A stretch of DNA of 64,000 nucleotides from Bryobacterales bacterium (GCA_016713735.1 JADJOP010000042.1:170546-234545), one strand, 5' to 3'; positions 27,535 through 37,155 are shown, numbered from the stretch's first letter. Program-made: numbers and translations. The notes: generated by a model from the letters alone, not told the origin.

Positions 27535-28527
27535 CTAAAACCATTTCGCCTTATTGACTACGTTGCGGAGGGGTTCGCCATGGGCGAACCTCTTCGTGTT
27601 TTCCAGCAGCACGGCGAGGTGGCGTTCGGCGATGCGCGGGGAGAAGCCGGCGACGTGGGGCGTGAGGATCACGTTCTCCATGGCCCAGAGCGGGTGTGAT
27701 TCCGGGAGCGGCTCGGTTTCGAAGACGTCGAGCGCCGCGCCGGCGATTTCGCTGGCGTTGAGCGAGGCCACGAGGTCATCGAGCACGACGATGGCGCCAC
27801 GGCCGATGTTGATCAGGAAGGCGTCGGGGCGCATGCGCTGGAGGAAGTCGCGGTGGACCATACGCTCGGTGTCGGGCGTGTGCGGGGCGCAGATGACGAC
27901 GAAGCGCGAGGCGGCGAGCAGGTCGGGGAGGCGCACCATGTCCCACAACTCGACGCCGTGGCAGGGCGGCTCGGTGCGCACCGGGTCGACGGCGAGGACG
28001 GTCATGTCGAAGGCGCGGGCACGGCGGGCGACCTCGGCTCCGATCTCGCCGCAGCCGATGACGCCGAGGGTGCAATCGCTGATGTGGAGGTGGGCGCGGT
28101 CGATGTCGTTGACGACGCCGGGGCCTTGGGCGAAGCTGACGCGCGAGCCTTCCCCGCCGCAGGGCTGCCAGCGGCGGCGGCGGATGTAGAGGTGAAGGTT
28201 GCGGGCAAAGCAGAGGACGTAGCCGATGACGTGGTCGGCGATGACGTCGCTGAACAGGCCGCGCATGTTGGTGAGCGTCGAGGGGTGGTCAATGAGGGCG
28301 GGGAAGAGGAAGTGTTCGAGGCTGGCGGTGGGCGACTGGACCCAGCGCAGTTGGCGCGCGGCGGCAAGCAATTCCGGAGTGATCTTTCCGAAAAAGGCAT
28401 CGGCGTCCACGATTTCGCGGGCGGCCTCGGCGGCATCGGCGCAGTTGGCGACGCGCATGGGGCCGGCGGCATGGCGAAGCTGTTCCAGGCGGTCCGCCTC
28501 GACGGGCGGGTAGACGACAAGTTTCAT
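27535..28527 (-). CDS. D-2-hydroxyacid dehydrogenase
   Basis: NAD(P)-dependent 2-hydroxyacid dehydrogenase of 330 residues. The Rossmann motif is LGVIGCGEIGAEVARRA. The catalytic trio is visible: R in INIGRGAIV, E in ALDVFETEPLP, H in ILTPHVAGFSPR. The N-terminal substrate domain (WVQSPTASLEHFLFPALIDHPSTLTNMRG) is complete. Substrate is not assigned; glyoxylate/hydroxypyruvate or phosphoglycerate-like acids are typical. It begins 10 nt after the S24 peptidase gene, so the two probably share a transcript. Confidence 0.87.
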   Translation of the reverse strand: MKLVVYPPVEADRLEQLRHAAGPMRVANCADAAEAAREIVDADAFFGKITPELLAAARQLRWVQSPTASLEHFLFPALIDHPSTLTNMRGLFSDVIADHVIGYVLCFARNLHLYIRRRRWQPCGGEGSRVSFAQGPGVVNDIDRAHLHISDCTLGVIGCGEIGAEVARRARAFDMTVLAVDPVRTEPPCHGVELWDMVRLPDLLAASRFVVICAPHTPDTERMVHRDFLQRMRPDAFLINIGRGAIVVLDDLVASLNASEIAGAALDVFETEPLPESHPLWAMENVILTPHVAGFSPRIAERHLAVLLENTKRFAHGEPLRNVVNKAKWF

Positions 28528-28536
28528 GGGAAAGGT

Positions 28537-28860
28537 TCAGTCTAGGACAGCGAGGAACTCGCCGACAACCCGGGCGGGTTTGTCTTCGGTGAGCTGCCAT
28601 GGCGCAAAGGCGGGATTGAGCGGTTCCATCCAGATGGCCTCGTGCTGCCAGTCGCCTTCGTCGGTGATGCTTTTCTCGCTGCGGTAGCGCTTGATGGTGT
28701 AGCGCTCGCCGGATTCCGGTTCGCTGAGGTCTTCGACGAGGACGAGTTTGCCGTTGCGCGATCCTGCGCCGAACTTGCGGAACAGGCAGAGGCTGCCGCT
28801 GGGGATGCGCGGCTCCATGGATTCGCCGATGACATGGGCCACGAAGAGGTCCGGGCTCAT
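28537..28860 (-). CDS. S24 (LexA/UmuD-like) peptidase domain protein without DNA-binding domain
   Basis: A 107-residue protein that is only an S24 domain. It carries the nucleophile S14 in VIGESMEPRIPSGS and the general base K57 in GERYTIKRYR, the usual serine-lysine dyad. LexA-type repressors have an N-terminal winged helix and UmuD a short arm with the cleavage site; both are missing. The ATG at 28860 overlaps the stop of the upstream gene (ATGA), so the two are translationally coupled. The dyad implies self- or trans-proteolysis, with the coupled partner an obvious candidate substrate, but that is inference. A longer frame exists upstream, inside the partner gene. Confidence 0.8.
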   Translation of the reverse strand: MSPDLFVAHVIGESMEPRIPSGSLCLFRKFGAGSRNGKLVLVEDLSEPESGERYTIKRYRSEKSITDEGDWQHEAIWMEPLNPAFAPWQLTEDKPARVVGEFLAVLD

Positions 28861-29339
28861 GCGCGTGCCGGGGGGACTTCGATCCACTGTTCGATCTCCG
28901 CCGACTGGCGTTCGCTGTAGCTGCCGGCGGCGGCGCGGACGCTCCACAGCGGGAGGTGGGTTTCAAAGGCGCGCACGGTGGCCGGCACGTGGCGTTCGTA
29001 GAGACGGTTGAGGGTGGAGGCGAACCCGCCGAGCAGGACGGATTGCGGCTCGCTGACGCGGAGGGTGTTGGAGAGAGTGTCGTCGAGATGAGCGAGGAAG
29101 GCGGCGGGGCCGAGTTCGGCGGCCTTCTGGCGCAGGTCGTCTTCGAGCGATTCCAGCACGTCGAGGTCGTCGTCATCGTGCGTGAGGGCGTCCCAATCGC
29201 GGCGGAGGCGGAGGCCGAACTGCTGCGAGGCGGGGTCGAGCAGAAGGATGCCGCAGGGCTCCGGGCGGCGGCCGGGGAGGGCCACTTCGAGCAGGCGCAT
29301 TTCACCCTGGCGGGATGCGATTACGGATGCGCTCTGCAT
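28857..29339 (-). CDS. Hypothetical protein coupled to the S24 peptidase
   Basis: A 160-residue soluble protein without assigned domain. The N-terminal half is a beta-rich EMRLLEVALPGRRPEPCGILLLDPASQQFGLRLRRDW. It then becomes acidic (ALTHDDDDLDVLESLEDDLRQKAAELGPAAFLAHLDDTLSNTLRVS) and ends in a helix (YSERQSAEIEQWIEVPPARA). The tail ends A-R-A next to the coupled S24 start. The gene order suggests that it either is processed by, or positions, the peptidase. No signal peptide. Start ATG at 29339; TTG/GTG alternatives downstream cannot be excluded. Confidence 0.6.
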   Translation of the reverse strand: MQSASVIASRQGEMRLLEVALPGRRPEPCGILLLDPASQQFGLRLRRDWDALTHDDDDLDVLESLEDDLRQKAAELGPAAFLAHLDDTLSNTLRVSEPQSVLLGGFASTLNRLYERHVPATVRAFETHLPLWSVRAAAGSYSERQSAEIEQWIEVPPARA

Positions 29340-29393
29340 GGGTGTGAACGGGCCTCGACGTTCTTATCGGCCGGATCCTCCGGGGCTTTCGGG

Positions 29394-30413
29394 TTAGGGC
29401 GCGAACGGATAGTAGCCGCTGCGGTGGCGCACCTTCACCGTGGGCAGCGAGGGGACCTCGACCTTGATCTCGCGGAAGGGCTTGGCCGTATCCTGCTGCT
29501 CGGGAATGTAGCGCATGATGTACTGCGTGGTGATTTCACCGGCGACGTTGGCGATGGAACCGAAGATGCCCTTGGCGATTTCGCTGGCGTAGCCGCCGGT
29601 GCCGACCTTGAGGGCATAGTTGCCTTCATCGGAGGGCGTGGAGAGATAGCCGCTGACATCCTTGTAGAGGTTGTTGAGCGGGTATTCGACGCGGCCGCCG
29701 GTGTCTTCGGCCAGCTTGGTGAGGTTCTTTTCGCCCTCGCTGTTGAAGCCGAAGGCGACGGTGGAAACGCCGTAGATCGTCACGAGGTTGCGCTGGGCGA
29801 GTTCGAGCACTTCCTGGAGGGACTTCTTGGAAGCCGTGTCGTGGCCGTCGCCGATGACGACGATGATGCGGCGGGGCTCGATGGGCTCGCCTTTGACAAG
29901 GTCGCGGCGGGTGCAGGCGAGGTAGATGGCGTCGTAGAAGGCCGCGCCGCCGCCGGGTTTGAGCTTGCGGATCTTTTCGACGATGTTCTCGGGGTCGGAC
30001 TTGGTGTTGGCCTGGATTTCGGCCTCGTTGCCGTAGCTGACCATGTAGCCGGAGTATTGCGGTTCGCCGGGCATGAGGTTGAGCACGAGGTCGATGGCGG
30101 CCTCCTGGAAGACCTTCCAGTGGAGGCGGCTGGCGTTGGAGACATCGATGAGGAAACCGACGACGACGGGCTGGTTGCGTTCGCGGTTGAAGTACTTGAT
30201 GGTTTGCACTTTGCCGTCTTCGGTGACGCGGAAGTCGCCCTGGTCGAGGTTGGAGACGAAGCGGCCCCGGTCGTCGGTGACGGTGACCGGGACGATGACC
30301 TCGTTGACGGCGACACGGATGTCGCCGGGGATGGGCGTGCCTTGTTGGGCGCGGCCGAGGCCTCCGGCAAAGACAGATCCAGCGAGCGCACCCAGAGCGT
30401 TACGGCGAAGCAT
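29394..30413 (-). CDS. VWFA-related domain protein (acidobacterial type)
   Basis: Exported protein of about 339 residues in the acidobacterial VWFA-related family (TIGR03436 type). The signal peptide is MLRRNALGALAGSVFAGGLGRAQQ. The first strand block is VNEVIVPVTVTDDRGRFVSNLDQGDFRVTEDGKVQTIKYF. The VWA fold follows with VVGFLIDVSNASR, where the MIDAS D-x-S-x-S is degenerate. GGGAAFYDAIYLACTRRDL and IIVVIGDGHDTASKKSLQEVLELAQ match the other two MIDAS loops. It ends YYPFAP. Such proteins are thought to mediate protein contacts at the cell surface. A TATAAT on the minus strand ends 13 nt before the ATG. Confidence 0.85.
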   Translation of the reverse strand: MLRRNALGALAGSVFAGGLGRAQQGTPIPGDIRVAVNEVIVPVTVTDDRGRFVSNLDQGDFRVTEDGKVQTIKYFNRERNQPVVVGFLIDVSNASRLHWKVFQEAAIDLVLNLMPGEPQYSGYMVSYGNEAEIQANTKSDPENIVEKIRKLKPGGGAAFYDAIYLACTRRDLVKGEPIEPRRIIVVIGDGHDTASKKSLQEVLELAQRNLVTIYGVSTVAFGFNSEGEKNLTKLAEDTGGRVEYPLNNLYKDVSGYLSTPSDEGNYALKVGTGGYASEIAKGIFGSIANVAGEITTQYIMRYIPEQQDTAKPFREIKVEVPSLPTVKVRHRSGYYPFAP

Positions 30414-30473
30414 AGCTACATCGACGATTATACGCCCCAAGGGGTTTCGACGCCGGGAGGGTGGTGGGAGCGG

Positions 30474-31412
30474 TTAGGGGTGGGTGGCAGGTTCGCCGTC
30501 GATGAGGACGGCGTTGCCGGACTGGGAACAGGCGATGAACATGGGTTCGCCGGTGTCGGGGCGGAGTTCGAGCCAGGGTTCGGCGTCGCGGACGGAGATG
30601 CGCCACTGGCCGCTGCTGGTGGCGCGGCGGGCGTTGGCTTCGTCGAGGCCGGCGATGGTGATGACGGATTCGAACTCATAGCGGCCGTCCGGGGAGAGCT
30701 TCCAGAGCTTGCGGCCGGCGGTCCAGGTGTGGCCGCTGAGGGTGGAGTTCCAGTGTTCGATGAGCCTGGCCTCCTCGCCGGGGGGGAGGGTGCGCACCGG
30801 GACGAGGGGGACGGGAGGAGGCGCGGGGGCAGGGGGGGCGTCGCCGGGCGGAGCGTCCTTGGCGGCGGCGGGGTCGAGCGAGCGGAGGGAGCGGAGGACG
30901 GCCTCCAGGGTGGGGCGGGTTGTGTTGAGCAGGCTGTCGGCGCCGGATGCGGTGAGCAGGGCGCTGCCGCCGTTGCGCAGGCGGAGGGCGTAAATGCGGG
31001 CGCGCTCGCCGGAGGCCAGGCGCAGGGTGTGGATCCAGCCGCCCTGCTCGCCGAGCGTGGTGCGTTCGGGGCGGGTGAGGCTGCCAGGGGCCGCCGCGGC
31101 GCCGCCCGCCGCAACGGCGAGGACGTGTGACGGGTCGGCATCATTGGTCAGGCCGGAGACGAATTGGAGGCGGATGTTGAGGGGATCGGTGAGGGTCTTG
31201 TTCTTGCGGAAGTTCTCGGGCTCGGGCTCGGCTGGGGGCATCTGGAAGGTGCCGGACTGGGCGCTGGAGGAGAACTCCCAGGATTCGGGGTAGCGGAAGG
31301 TGAAATGGTTCCCCAGACGGCCTTCCTTGGTGAGGGCCTGGGCGGCAAGCGCGGAAACGAAGAGAGTCAGCAGGCCGGTGGTGCGGGCGATGAGCACGGA
31401 GTTCCTCCACAT
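30474..31412 (-). CDS. Hypothetical exported protein
   Basis: A 312-residue protein with a signal peptide (MWRNSVLIARTTGLLTLFVSALAAQA). Residues 30-180 look like a PsbP/MOG1-type fold, with GNHFTFRYPESWEF and later HTLRLASGERARIYALRL. A proline/alanine linker (DAPPGDAPPAPAPPPVPLVPV) leads to a small C-terminal beta domain (WTAGRKLWKLSPDGRYEFESVITIAG ... GQWRISVRDAEPWLELRPDTGEP). The last part resembles lipocalin-like tails seen in acidobacterial proteins. No function is assigned. It lies in the same direction as the VWFA gene, about 60 bp upstream of it. Confidence 0.65.
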   Translation of the reverse strand: MWRNSVLIARTTGLLTLFVSALAAQALTKEGRLGNHFTFRYPESWEFSSSAQSGTFQMPPAEPEPENFRKNKTLTDPLNIRLQFVSGLTNDADPSHVLAVAAGGAAAAPGSLTRPERTTLGEQGGWIHTLRLASGERARIYALRLRNGGSALLTASGADSLLNTTRPTLEAVLRSLRSLDPAAAKDAPPGDAPPAPAPPPVPLVPVRTLPPGEEARLIEHWNSTLSGHTWTAGRKLWKLSPDGRYEFESVITIAGLDEANARRATSSGQWRISVRDAEPWLELRPDTGEPMFIACSQSGNAVLIDGEPATHP

Positions 31413-31526
31413 CCCTTAACGGCGGAAGGGACCCCGTGCTGCATCGGGTAAACACCTTAGCCGGCGGCGCGGGCGGCGGCGCTGCGGCGGGTGCGCGGCG
31501 CCTTGGCAGGGGCGCGGCGCACCGGC

Positions 31527-32561
31527 TTAGCGCTGGACGCGGCCCGAGCCGCCGCCCTTGATCAGGGCGTGGACTTCGTCGGCGGTGAAGCGGTTGAAGT
31601 CGCCGGGGATGGAGTGCTTGAGGCACGAGGCGGCGACGGCGAACTCGAGGGCTTCCTGGGGGCCAGGGAGGTTCATCATGCCGTAGATGAGGCCGCCGCC
31701 GAAGCAATCGCCGCCGCCGACGCGGTCGACGATGTGGGTGATGTCGTAGTGGCGGCTGAGGTAGAACTGGCTGCGGTCATTGAGGCAGGCGCTCCAGCCG
31801 TTGCGCGAGGCGCTGTGGGATTCGCGCAGGGTGATGGCGATGGACTTGAGGTTCGGGTACGCCGCGAGCACGGTCTTGGTGAGGTCCTCGTAGTGCGACT
31901 TGTCGAGCTGGCCGGAGTGGACGTCGGCTTTGCTTTCGATGCCGAGCGACATCTGGCAGTCCTCTTCGTTGGCGATGCAGACGTGGGCGTGTTTGAGCAG
32001 TTCGGGCATCACCTCTTTGGCCGCCTTGCCGTATTTCCAGAGGTTTTTGCGGAAGTTGAGGTCGACGCTGACGGTGAGGCCGGCGGCTTCGGCGGCCTTG
32101 ACGCTTTCGATGGCGAGGTCGGCGGCGGACTGGCTGAGGGCGGGGGTGATGCCGGTGATGTGGAACCAGGAGGCGCCGTCGAAACATTTCTTCCAATCCA
32201 CGTCGCCGGGCTTGGCGAGGGCGATGGAGGAGCCGGCGCGGTCATAGACGACCTTGGAGCCGCGCTGGTTGGCGCCGGGTTCGACGAAGTAGATGCCGAA
32301 GCGGCCTGTGGCGCGGACGATGTGGTCAGCATCGACGCCGAAGCGGCGCATCTCACCGATGAAGGCATCGACGATGGGGTTGTTTGGGGGCAGCAGCGTG
32401 ACGTAGCGCGACTTGCCACCGAAGCCGGAGATGGCCACGGCGACATTGGCTTCGCCGCCGCCGAAGGTGGCCACGAACTGGGGGGATTGGAGGAAGCGCT
32501 CCATACCGGGAGGCGCGAGGCGGAGCATGATTTCGCCGAAACTGACAACGAGCTTGGACAT
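31527..32561 (-). CDS. kdgK: 2-keto-3-deoxygluconate kinase (PfkB family)
   Basis: Ribokinase-fold sugar kinase of 344 residues, phosphorylating 2-keto-3-deoxygluconate in pectin/alginate or Entner-Doudoroff catabolism. It begins MSKLVVSFGEIMLRLAPPGMERFLQSPQFVATFGGGEANVAVA. The second PfkB signature is DRVGGGDCFGGGLIYG, with the catalytic aspartate and anion hole. The end S-G-R-V-Q-R is typical of bacterial KdgK. ATG 32561 is chosen because the extension upstream of it lacks family residues. The flanking genes are exported proteins, not other sugar-acid enzymes. Confidence 0.88.
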   Translation of the reverse strand: MSKLVVSFGEIMLRLAPPGMERFLQSPQFVATFGGGEANVAVAISGFGGKSRYVTLLPPNNPIVDAFIGEMRRFGVDADHIVRATGRFGIYFVEPGANQRGSKVVYDRAGSSIALAKPGDVDWKKCFDGASWFHITGITPALSQSAADLAIESVKAAEAAGLTVSVDLNFRKNLWKYGKAAKEVMPELLKHAHVCIANEEDCQMSLGIESKADVHSGQLDKSHYEDLTKTVLAAYPNLKSIAITLRESHSASRNGWSACLNDRSQFYLSRHYDITHIVDRVGGGDCFGGGLIYGMMNLPGPQEALEFAVAASCLKHSIPGDFNRFTADEVHALIKGGGSGRVQR

Positions 32562-32601
32562 GAACAGTGCCTTTCTGGAGCGGTCTCCGGCGGCGCGGGC
32601 T

Positions 32602-33735
32602 CTATTTGGGGACAGCCACGACGTCGACGCCGAAGCTGGCGTCGAGCGAGGGGAGGCCTTCAAACAGGAGCAGGGTGCTGGCCGGAGGGCGGCTCGGATC
32701 GTAAAACTCGAAGCGAATGGCCCGGACCTTGGCCGTCATGGCTTCGGTGAGCGGGTAGACGCTGGAAAAGAGAACGTGTTTGGTGGAACTGCCGGCGGCC
32801 TCGAGCATGCCCTGAAGGCGCTGGAAGGCGAGCCGGACGTCGGCATCCTGGGCGCGGAAGCAGAGCTGCGTGGTGGTGAGGATGAGCTTCGGGGCGTTGA
32901 CCAGAACGACGTGGGTGAAATTCTTCGAGGCCGTGAGGCCGGGCGGCTGAACGAACTGGACGGGCTGGGCGGGCGCCGCCTTGAGGCGGGCCACGGCTTC
33001 GCATTCGACGACGTGAGAGGTGGGGGCGCGGACGGATTGGACGAAGGCGAGGGCGGCCTGGGGAAACTCCTGGGCAACGGCGGAGCGGGCTTCGTTGTAA
33101 TCCTCCAGCGAGGTGGAAAGACAGGTGACGCGGAGCACGTCTTTGGCTTCGAGCTGGACGCCGGCGAGGGCGGTTTTCAGATCGGCCGCTCCTTTTTTGG
33201 CGAGGTGGGCGACTTTCATCGAGGGGTTGGCGGGGTCAATGGGGGCTGAGCCGGCCTGGCCGGAGACAAAGGCGAGGCCGTGGGGGTTCTGCGGCTTCCT
33301 GGCGACGCTGATGGCTTCGAGCATCACCTGGGCGCCGTCCATGGGGAGGAGGCCGACCTGGATGACGTTGATGACGGGCAGCGGCTGCTTCTTGTCGGCG
33401 AACATCTCGCTGACGATGCTGGAGACGCGGCGCATGTCGCCGGTGCCGGCGACCCAGGCGCGGAGGCGGACGATGTGCGCGCCGCGGTTGAGCCGCCACA
33501 AGGCTTTGATGCCGTCGCGCACCTGCTGCGAGAGGAGGCCTTTGCTGGAAAGCGGCGAGACGTGAAAGACAAGGCGCGAGGTGTCGGCGGTGACCGCGCT
33601 GGGCGGGTCGGGCAACACTTCGAGCGTCTGGGTGATCTCTTCCTTGGGGGGCTTTTTCTTTCGTTGCGCCGCGGCTGGTTCCTGGAACGCCAACGCCGCG
33701 GCAACGGCCAGGATCAGAACGGGGCGAAGTCGCAT
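32602..33735 (-). CDS. Exported protein with tandem Rid (YjgF/RidA) domains
   Basis: About 377 residues with a signal peptide (MRLRPVLILAVAAALAFQEPAAAQ) and a basic KKK linker. Two consecutive domains follow the Rid pattern. The first contains LVFHVSPLSSKGLLSQQVRDGIKALWRLNRGAHIVRLRAWVAGTGDMRRV and PVINVIQVGLLPMDGAQVMLEAISVA. The second contains LILTTTQLCFRAQDADVRLAFQRLQGMLEAAGSSTKHVLFSSVYPLTEAM and STLLLFEGLPSLDASFGVDVVAV. The catalytic arginine of RidA (in front of the P-x-R-x-T motif) is not evident in either, so deaminase activity is doubtful. Rid proteins are normally cytosolic trimers; an exported tandem version is unusual. It sits just upstream of kdgK. Confidence 0.7.
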   Translation of the reverse strand: MRLRPVLILAVAAALAFQEPAAAQRKKKPPKEEITQTLEVLPDPPSAVTADTSRLVFHVSPLSSKGLLSQQVRDGIKALWRLNRGAHIVRLRAWVAGTGDMRRVSSIVSEMFADKKQPLPVINVIQVGLLPMDGAQVMLEAISVARKPQNPHGLAFVSGQAGSAPIDPANPSMKVAHLAKKGAADLKTALAGVQLEAKDVLRVTCLSTSLEDYNEARSAVAQEFPQAALAFVQSVRAPTSHVVECEAVARLKAAPAQPVQFVQPPGLTASKNFTHVVLVNAPKLILTTTQLCFRAQDADVRLAFQRLQGMLEAAGSSTKHVLFSSVYPLTEAMTAKVRAIRFEFYDPSRPPASTLLLFEGLPSLDASFGVDVVAVPK

Positions 33736-33847
33736 CAAGCTCACATCGAATTTTATCAGTGATTGCGGGATGCGGTTGCCGCGGCTTGGGGGCAGGGCCG
33801 CGGTTGCCGAGGCTTATGTGCAGGGCGGCGGGCGCGGCGGCTGGCGG

Positions 33848-35676
33848 TCAGGGTTGCGGGGCGAAGCCGATGGAGGTGAGGATGAGGCCGAGTTCGCGCT
33901 GATCGCCGCCGGCCTGGAATGTGCGGTCGATGAGGAGCGTGACGGTGGCCTGGGGGCCTTTGGGGGAGAGGGGCGGGGTGCGGAGGGTGAGCGGACCATG
34001 GGTGGCGGGGCTTTCGGCGACGGTTTCGCCGTCGAGCTGGAGCGTGATGCGGGTGGCGGGGGATTGGTCGTAGACGCGGATGTCGGCGACGAGGGGCGTG
34101 GGCTGCGAGGGCGATTTGAGGAGGACGACGGCGCGGCCGGCGGTCCAGCGCCAGGCGTTCGATTCGAGCGAGTAGACGCCGCTGACGAGGTGCTGCTCGG
34201 CGTCGGGGGCGTTCATGGGCAAAAACATTCTCACCGGTTTGCGTTCCAGCACGAGATGGGCACGGACGATGTCCACCGGGGCGCGCGTAACGCCGAACGG
34301 GAGGAAGCCCATGCTGGCGGCGGAGTAGCCGGAGTGGGCCTCGATGCCGATCAACTGCAGCGGGAGCGTGGGCGTGAGGCGCTGTTCGGCGAGCGGGGCG
34401 AGAACGCCGCCGCCGGTGGTGAAGGGCACGGGGAAGGCGAGCTGGCTGGAGAGGATGAGGTCGCCGGGGCGCACGGCCTGGCTCACTTCGACGGGCAGCG
34501 CGCCTTCGCTTTCGGCGTAGTAACGCAGGCCGAGTTCGCTGTTGACCCAGACGCGGCGGTCCTTCAACTGGGGGCGGAGTTGGGCGATGAAGTCGCGGTA
34601 GCCGGCCCAGTGCTGGTAGTTGGCGAAGCAGAGGGCGAGGGAGAGGGCCAGTTGCGCGGCGAGTCCGGCGGCCAGCCAGGCGGGGCGGGCGCGGAGGCGC
34701 TCAGCGACGAGGATGGCCACGGGCAGGACGAGCGGCAGCAGGTAGCGCATGGAGCCGGCGAAGAAGATGGCGAGGGCGAAGGCGAAGAAGAGGGCGATCC
34801 AGAGGAGGAGGAAGCGGCGGTCGTCGCGGGCGGCGGGCGACGCGTGGCGGTGGATGACGCTTCACCCTTGCGCCAGGCCAGCAGGGGCAAGGCGGGGAAG
34901 AGAATCCAGCCCATGTGGATGGAGAGCATGGCGGCGTTGCGCAGCTTGTTGAGCGCGCTTTGCAGACCATATTGTGTGAAATAGCCGGTGAGCACCTGGG
35001 CCGGCAGCGCACCGCTGGAGAGGCGCTCGAAGAGTTGATAGAGGCCGATGACGGCGGCCGGGGTGAGCAGCGCGGCCCAGGCGTCGAACCAGGTGCGGCG
35101 GCGCTGCCAGAGGTAGAAGGCGAGGATGGGGATGGCGGCGACGCTTTGATACGCCATCATGGCGGCGGCGGCGAGGGCGAGCACGGCGGCAACGAGCCAC
35201 GCGCGGCGGCCGGTGTCGACGGCGCGGATGAAGAGCGCAAACGCGGCCAGCCAGCAGGCGACAAAGGGCACGTCGGATTCGAGCGAGTTGCCGTTGATGA
35301 CGAAGGCGGGCGTGGCCAGGAAGAGCAGCGTGGGCCAGAGAGGGACGCTCGAAAAGCGGCGGGCGAGGGAGTAAGCGGCAGCGGCGGCGATGAGGCTCCA
35401 GAGGAGGTAGAAGGCGTGGAAGAAGGGCTCATCGACATCACCGCGCAAGGCCAGCGCCGCGGCGAGGAACCAGGCGTTGCCGGGCGGGTGCGGGTGGCCG
35501 CGCATGTCGACCTCTTTGCCCTGGAAGACGTAGCGGGCATGCGAGGGATGGAGCGGATCGATCAGCGCGTGTTGCGCGCCGAAGAGGTAATAGGGGTCGT
35601 CGCCCTGAATGGGGGTCCAGAGAAACGGAAGGCGGATGAGCGCCAGCAGCGCGGCGATGGCGAGCCACGCCCGCAT
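33848..35676 (-). CDS. Membrane glycosyltransferase (GT39/PMT-like), frameshift near 34845
   Basis: Multi-pass membrane protein of about 608 residues after correction. The N-terminus (LAIAALLALIRLPFLWTPIQGDDPYYLFGAQHALIDP) has the acidic pair expected in the first periplasmic loop of GT-C enzymes. Many transmembrane helices follow (LLWSLIAAAAAYSLARRF, LFLATPAFVINGNSLESDVPFVACWLAAFALF). The frame is lost at LLAWRKGEASS and resumes as DRRFLLLWIALFFAFALAIFFAGSMRYLLPLVLPVAILVAERL in another frame, so the shift lies at about 34810-34865. The C-terminal 250 residues are periplasmic and beta-rich. It probably transfers sugar from a polyprenyl carrier; donor and acceptor are unknown. It starts 8 nt after gcvPB. 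Confidence 0.7.
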
Positions 35677-35684
35677 CGGCGGTC

Positions 35685-37155
35685 CTAGGGTCTCCAGCGC
35701 AGCACGGGTTTGCGCGCGGCGGTGACTTCGTCGACCTTGGGCGTGCGTGTGCGATGGGGCGCGGACTTGATCAGCTGCGGGTCGTCCACCACCTCCTGGG
35801 CGATGGACTTCATGGCATCGATGAAGAGGTCAATTTCCTGCTTGCCCTCGGTTTCGGTGGGCTCAATCATGAGCGCGCCGTGGACGATGAGGGGGAAGCT
35901 GACGGTGTAGGGGTGGAAGCCGTAATCGATGAGGCGCTTGGCGATGTCGCCGGTGCGGATGCCGTGCGGCGATTGCTTGTCGTCGCTGAAGACGCATTCG
36001 TGCATGGAGGGCGCTTCGGCGTGGATCTGGTAGTGATCGGAGAGATGCTTGCGGATGTAGTTGGCGTTGAGGATGGCGTCGAGGGTGGCTTTGCGCAGGC
36101 CGGGGCCACCGTGGGCCATGATGTAGGCCAGCGCGCACGAGCACGCCGAAGTTGCCGTGGAAGGCGCGGACCTTGCCGATGGAGTGCGGCAGGTTTTCCT
36201 CAAGCTCGTAGCGGCCGTTGCGCAGGACGACGCGCGGGGTGGGCAGGAAGGGCGCGAGGTGGCTCTTCACGGCCACGGGGCCCGCGCCCGGACCGCCGCC
36301 GCCGTGGGGCGTGGAGAAGGTCTTGTGCAGGTTCAGGTGCATCACGTCGACGCCGAAATCGCCGGGGCGCGACAGGCCGACCAGGGCGTTCATGTTCGCG
36401 CCGTCCATGTAGAGCAGCGCGCCCTTGGCGTGGAGGACGCGGGCCACTTCGTGGATCTGTTCCTCGAAGACGCCGAGCGTGTTGGGGTTGGTCACCATCA
36501 TCGCGGCGGTATCGCCATCGACGGCGGCGGCGAGCGCCGAGACATCGACCATGCCCTTATCGTTGGACGGGATGTTAGCCACTTCGTAGCCGCACATGGC
36601 GGCCGTGGCGGGGTTGGTACCGTGGGCCGAATCAGGGACGAGGATCTTTTTGCGCGGGTTGCCTTGCGATTCGAGCAGCGCGCGGACGAGCATGATGCCG
36701 GTCCACTCGCCATGCGCTCCGGCGGCGGGTTGGAGCGTGACGGCGTCCATGCCGCAGATCTCGGCGAGGTTGGCTTCGAGACGGTGGATCACTTCCAGGC
36801 AGCCCTGCACGTGTTCAATGGGCGCGTAGGGATGGGCCCAGGCGAGGCCTTCGGTGCGGGCCACGGCTTCGTTCACGCGCGGGTTGTACTTCATGGTGCA
36901 CGAGCCGAGCGGATACATGCCGAGGTCGATGGCGTAGTTGTAGGTGGAGAGGCGCGTGAAGTGGCGGATGGCCTCCACCTCGCTCACTTCCGGGAAGCCT
37001 TCGATGCCGCTGCGCGTCTGGCCGGCGAGGGCCTCTTCGGGGTTGACCTCGGGGACGTCGAGCGCGGGCAGTTGATAGGCCTTTTTGCCGGGCGAGCTCT
37101 CTTCGAAGAGCAGGCCTTCGTTCTGGACCAGGTGCTGGCGGGTTTTGCGGATCAT
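35685..37155 (-). CDS. gcvPB: Glycine dehydrogenase (P-protein) subunit 2, frameshift near 36135
   Basis: PLP-binding subunit of the split P-protein, which decarboxylates glycine and loads aminomethyl onto lipoyl-GcvH. The PLP lysine is K278 in LNLHKTFSTPHGGGGPG. DSAHGTNPATAAMCGYEV and YMDGANMNALVG are also typical. The frame shifts after GNFGVLVRA at about 36130-36140; the family sequence (LAYIMAHGGPGLRKATLDAILNANYI) continues in another frame to the stop. Loss of two bases from a GCGCGC string, or one extra base, would explain it. The rest of the gcv operon is intact, which argues for a sequence error. The start overlaps the gcvPA stop by 4 bp (ATGA). Confidence 0.9.

Noticed and set aside
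28539..28544. TAGACT before the hydroxyacid dehydrogenase start (minus strand)
   Set aside because: It is part of the last codons and stop of the S24 gene, which is probably co-transcribed, so it was not counted as a promoter.
31457..31528. Lys/Arg/Ala-rich extension of kdgK in an alternative frame (KPVRRAPAKAPRTRRS...)
   Set aside because: The normal frame already ends in S-G-R-V-Q-R, the usual KdgK C-terminus, so no frameshift is needed. The alternative frame is coincidence.
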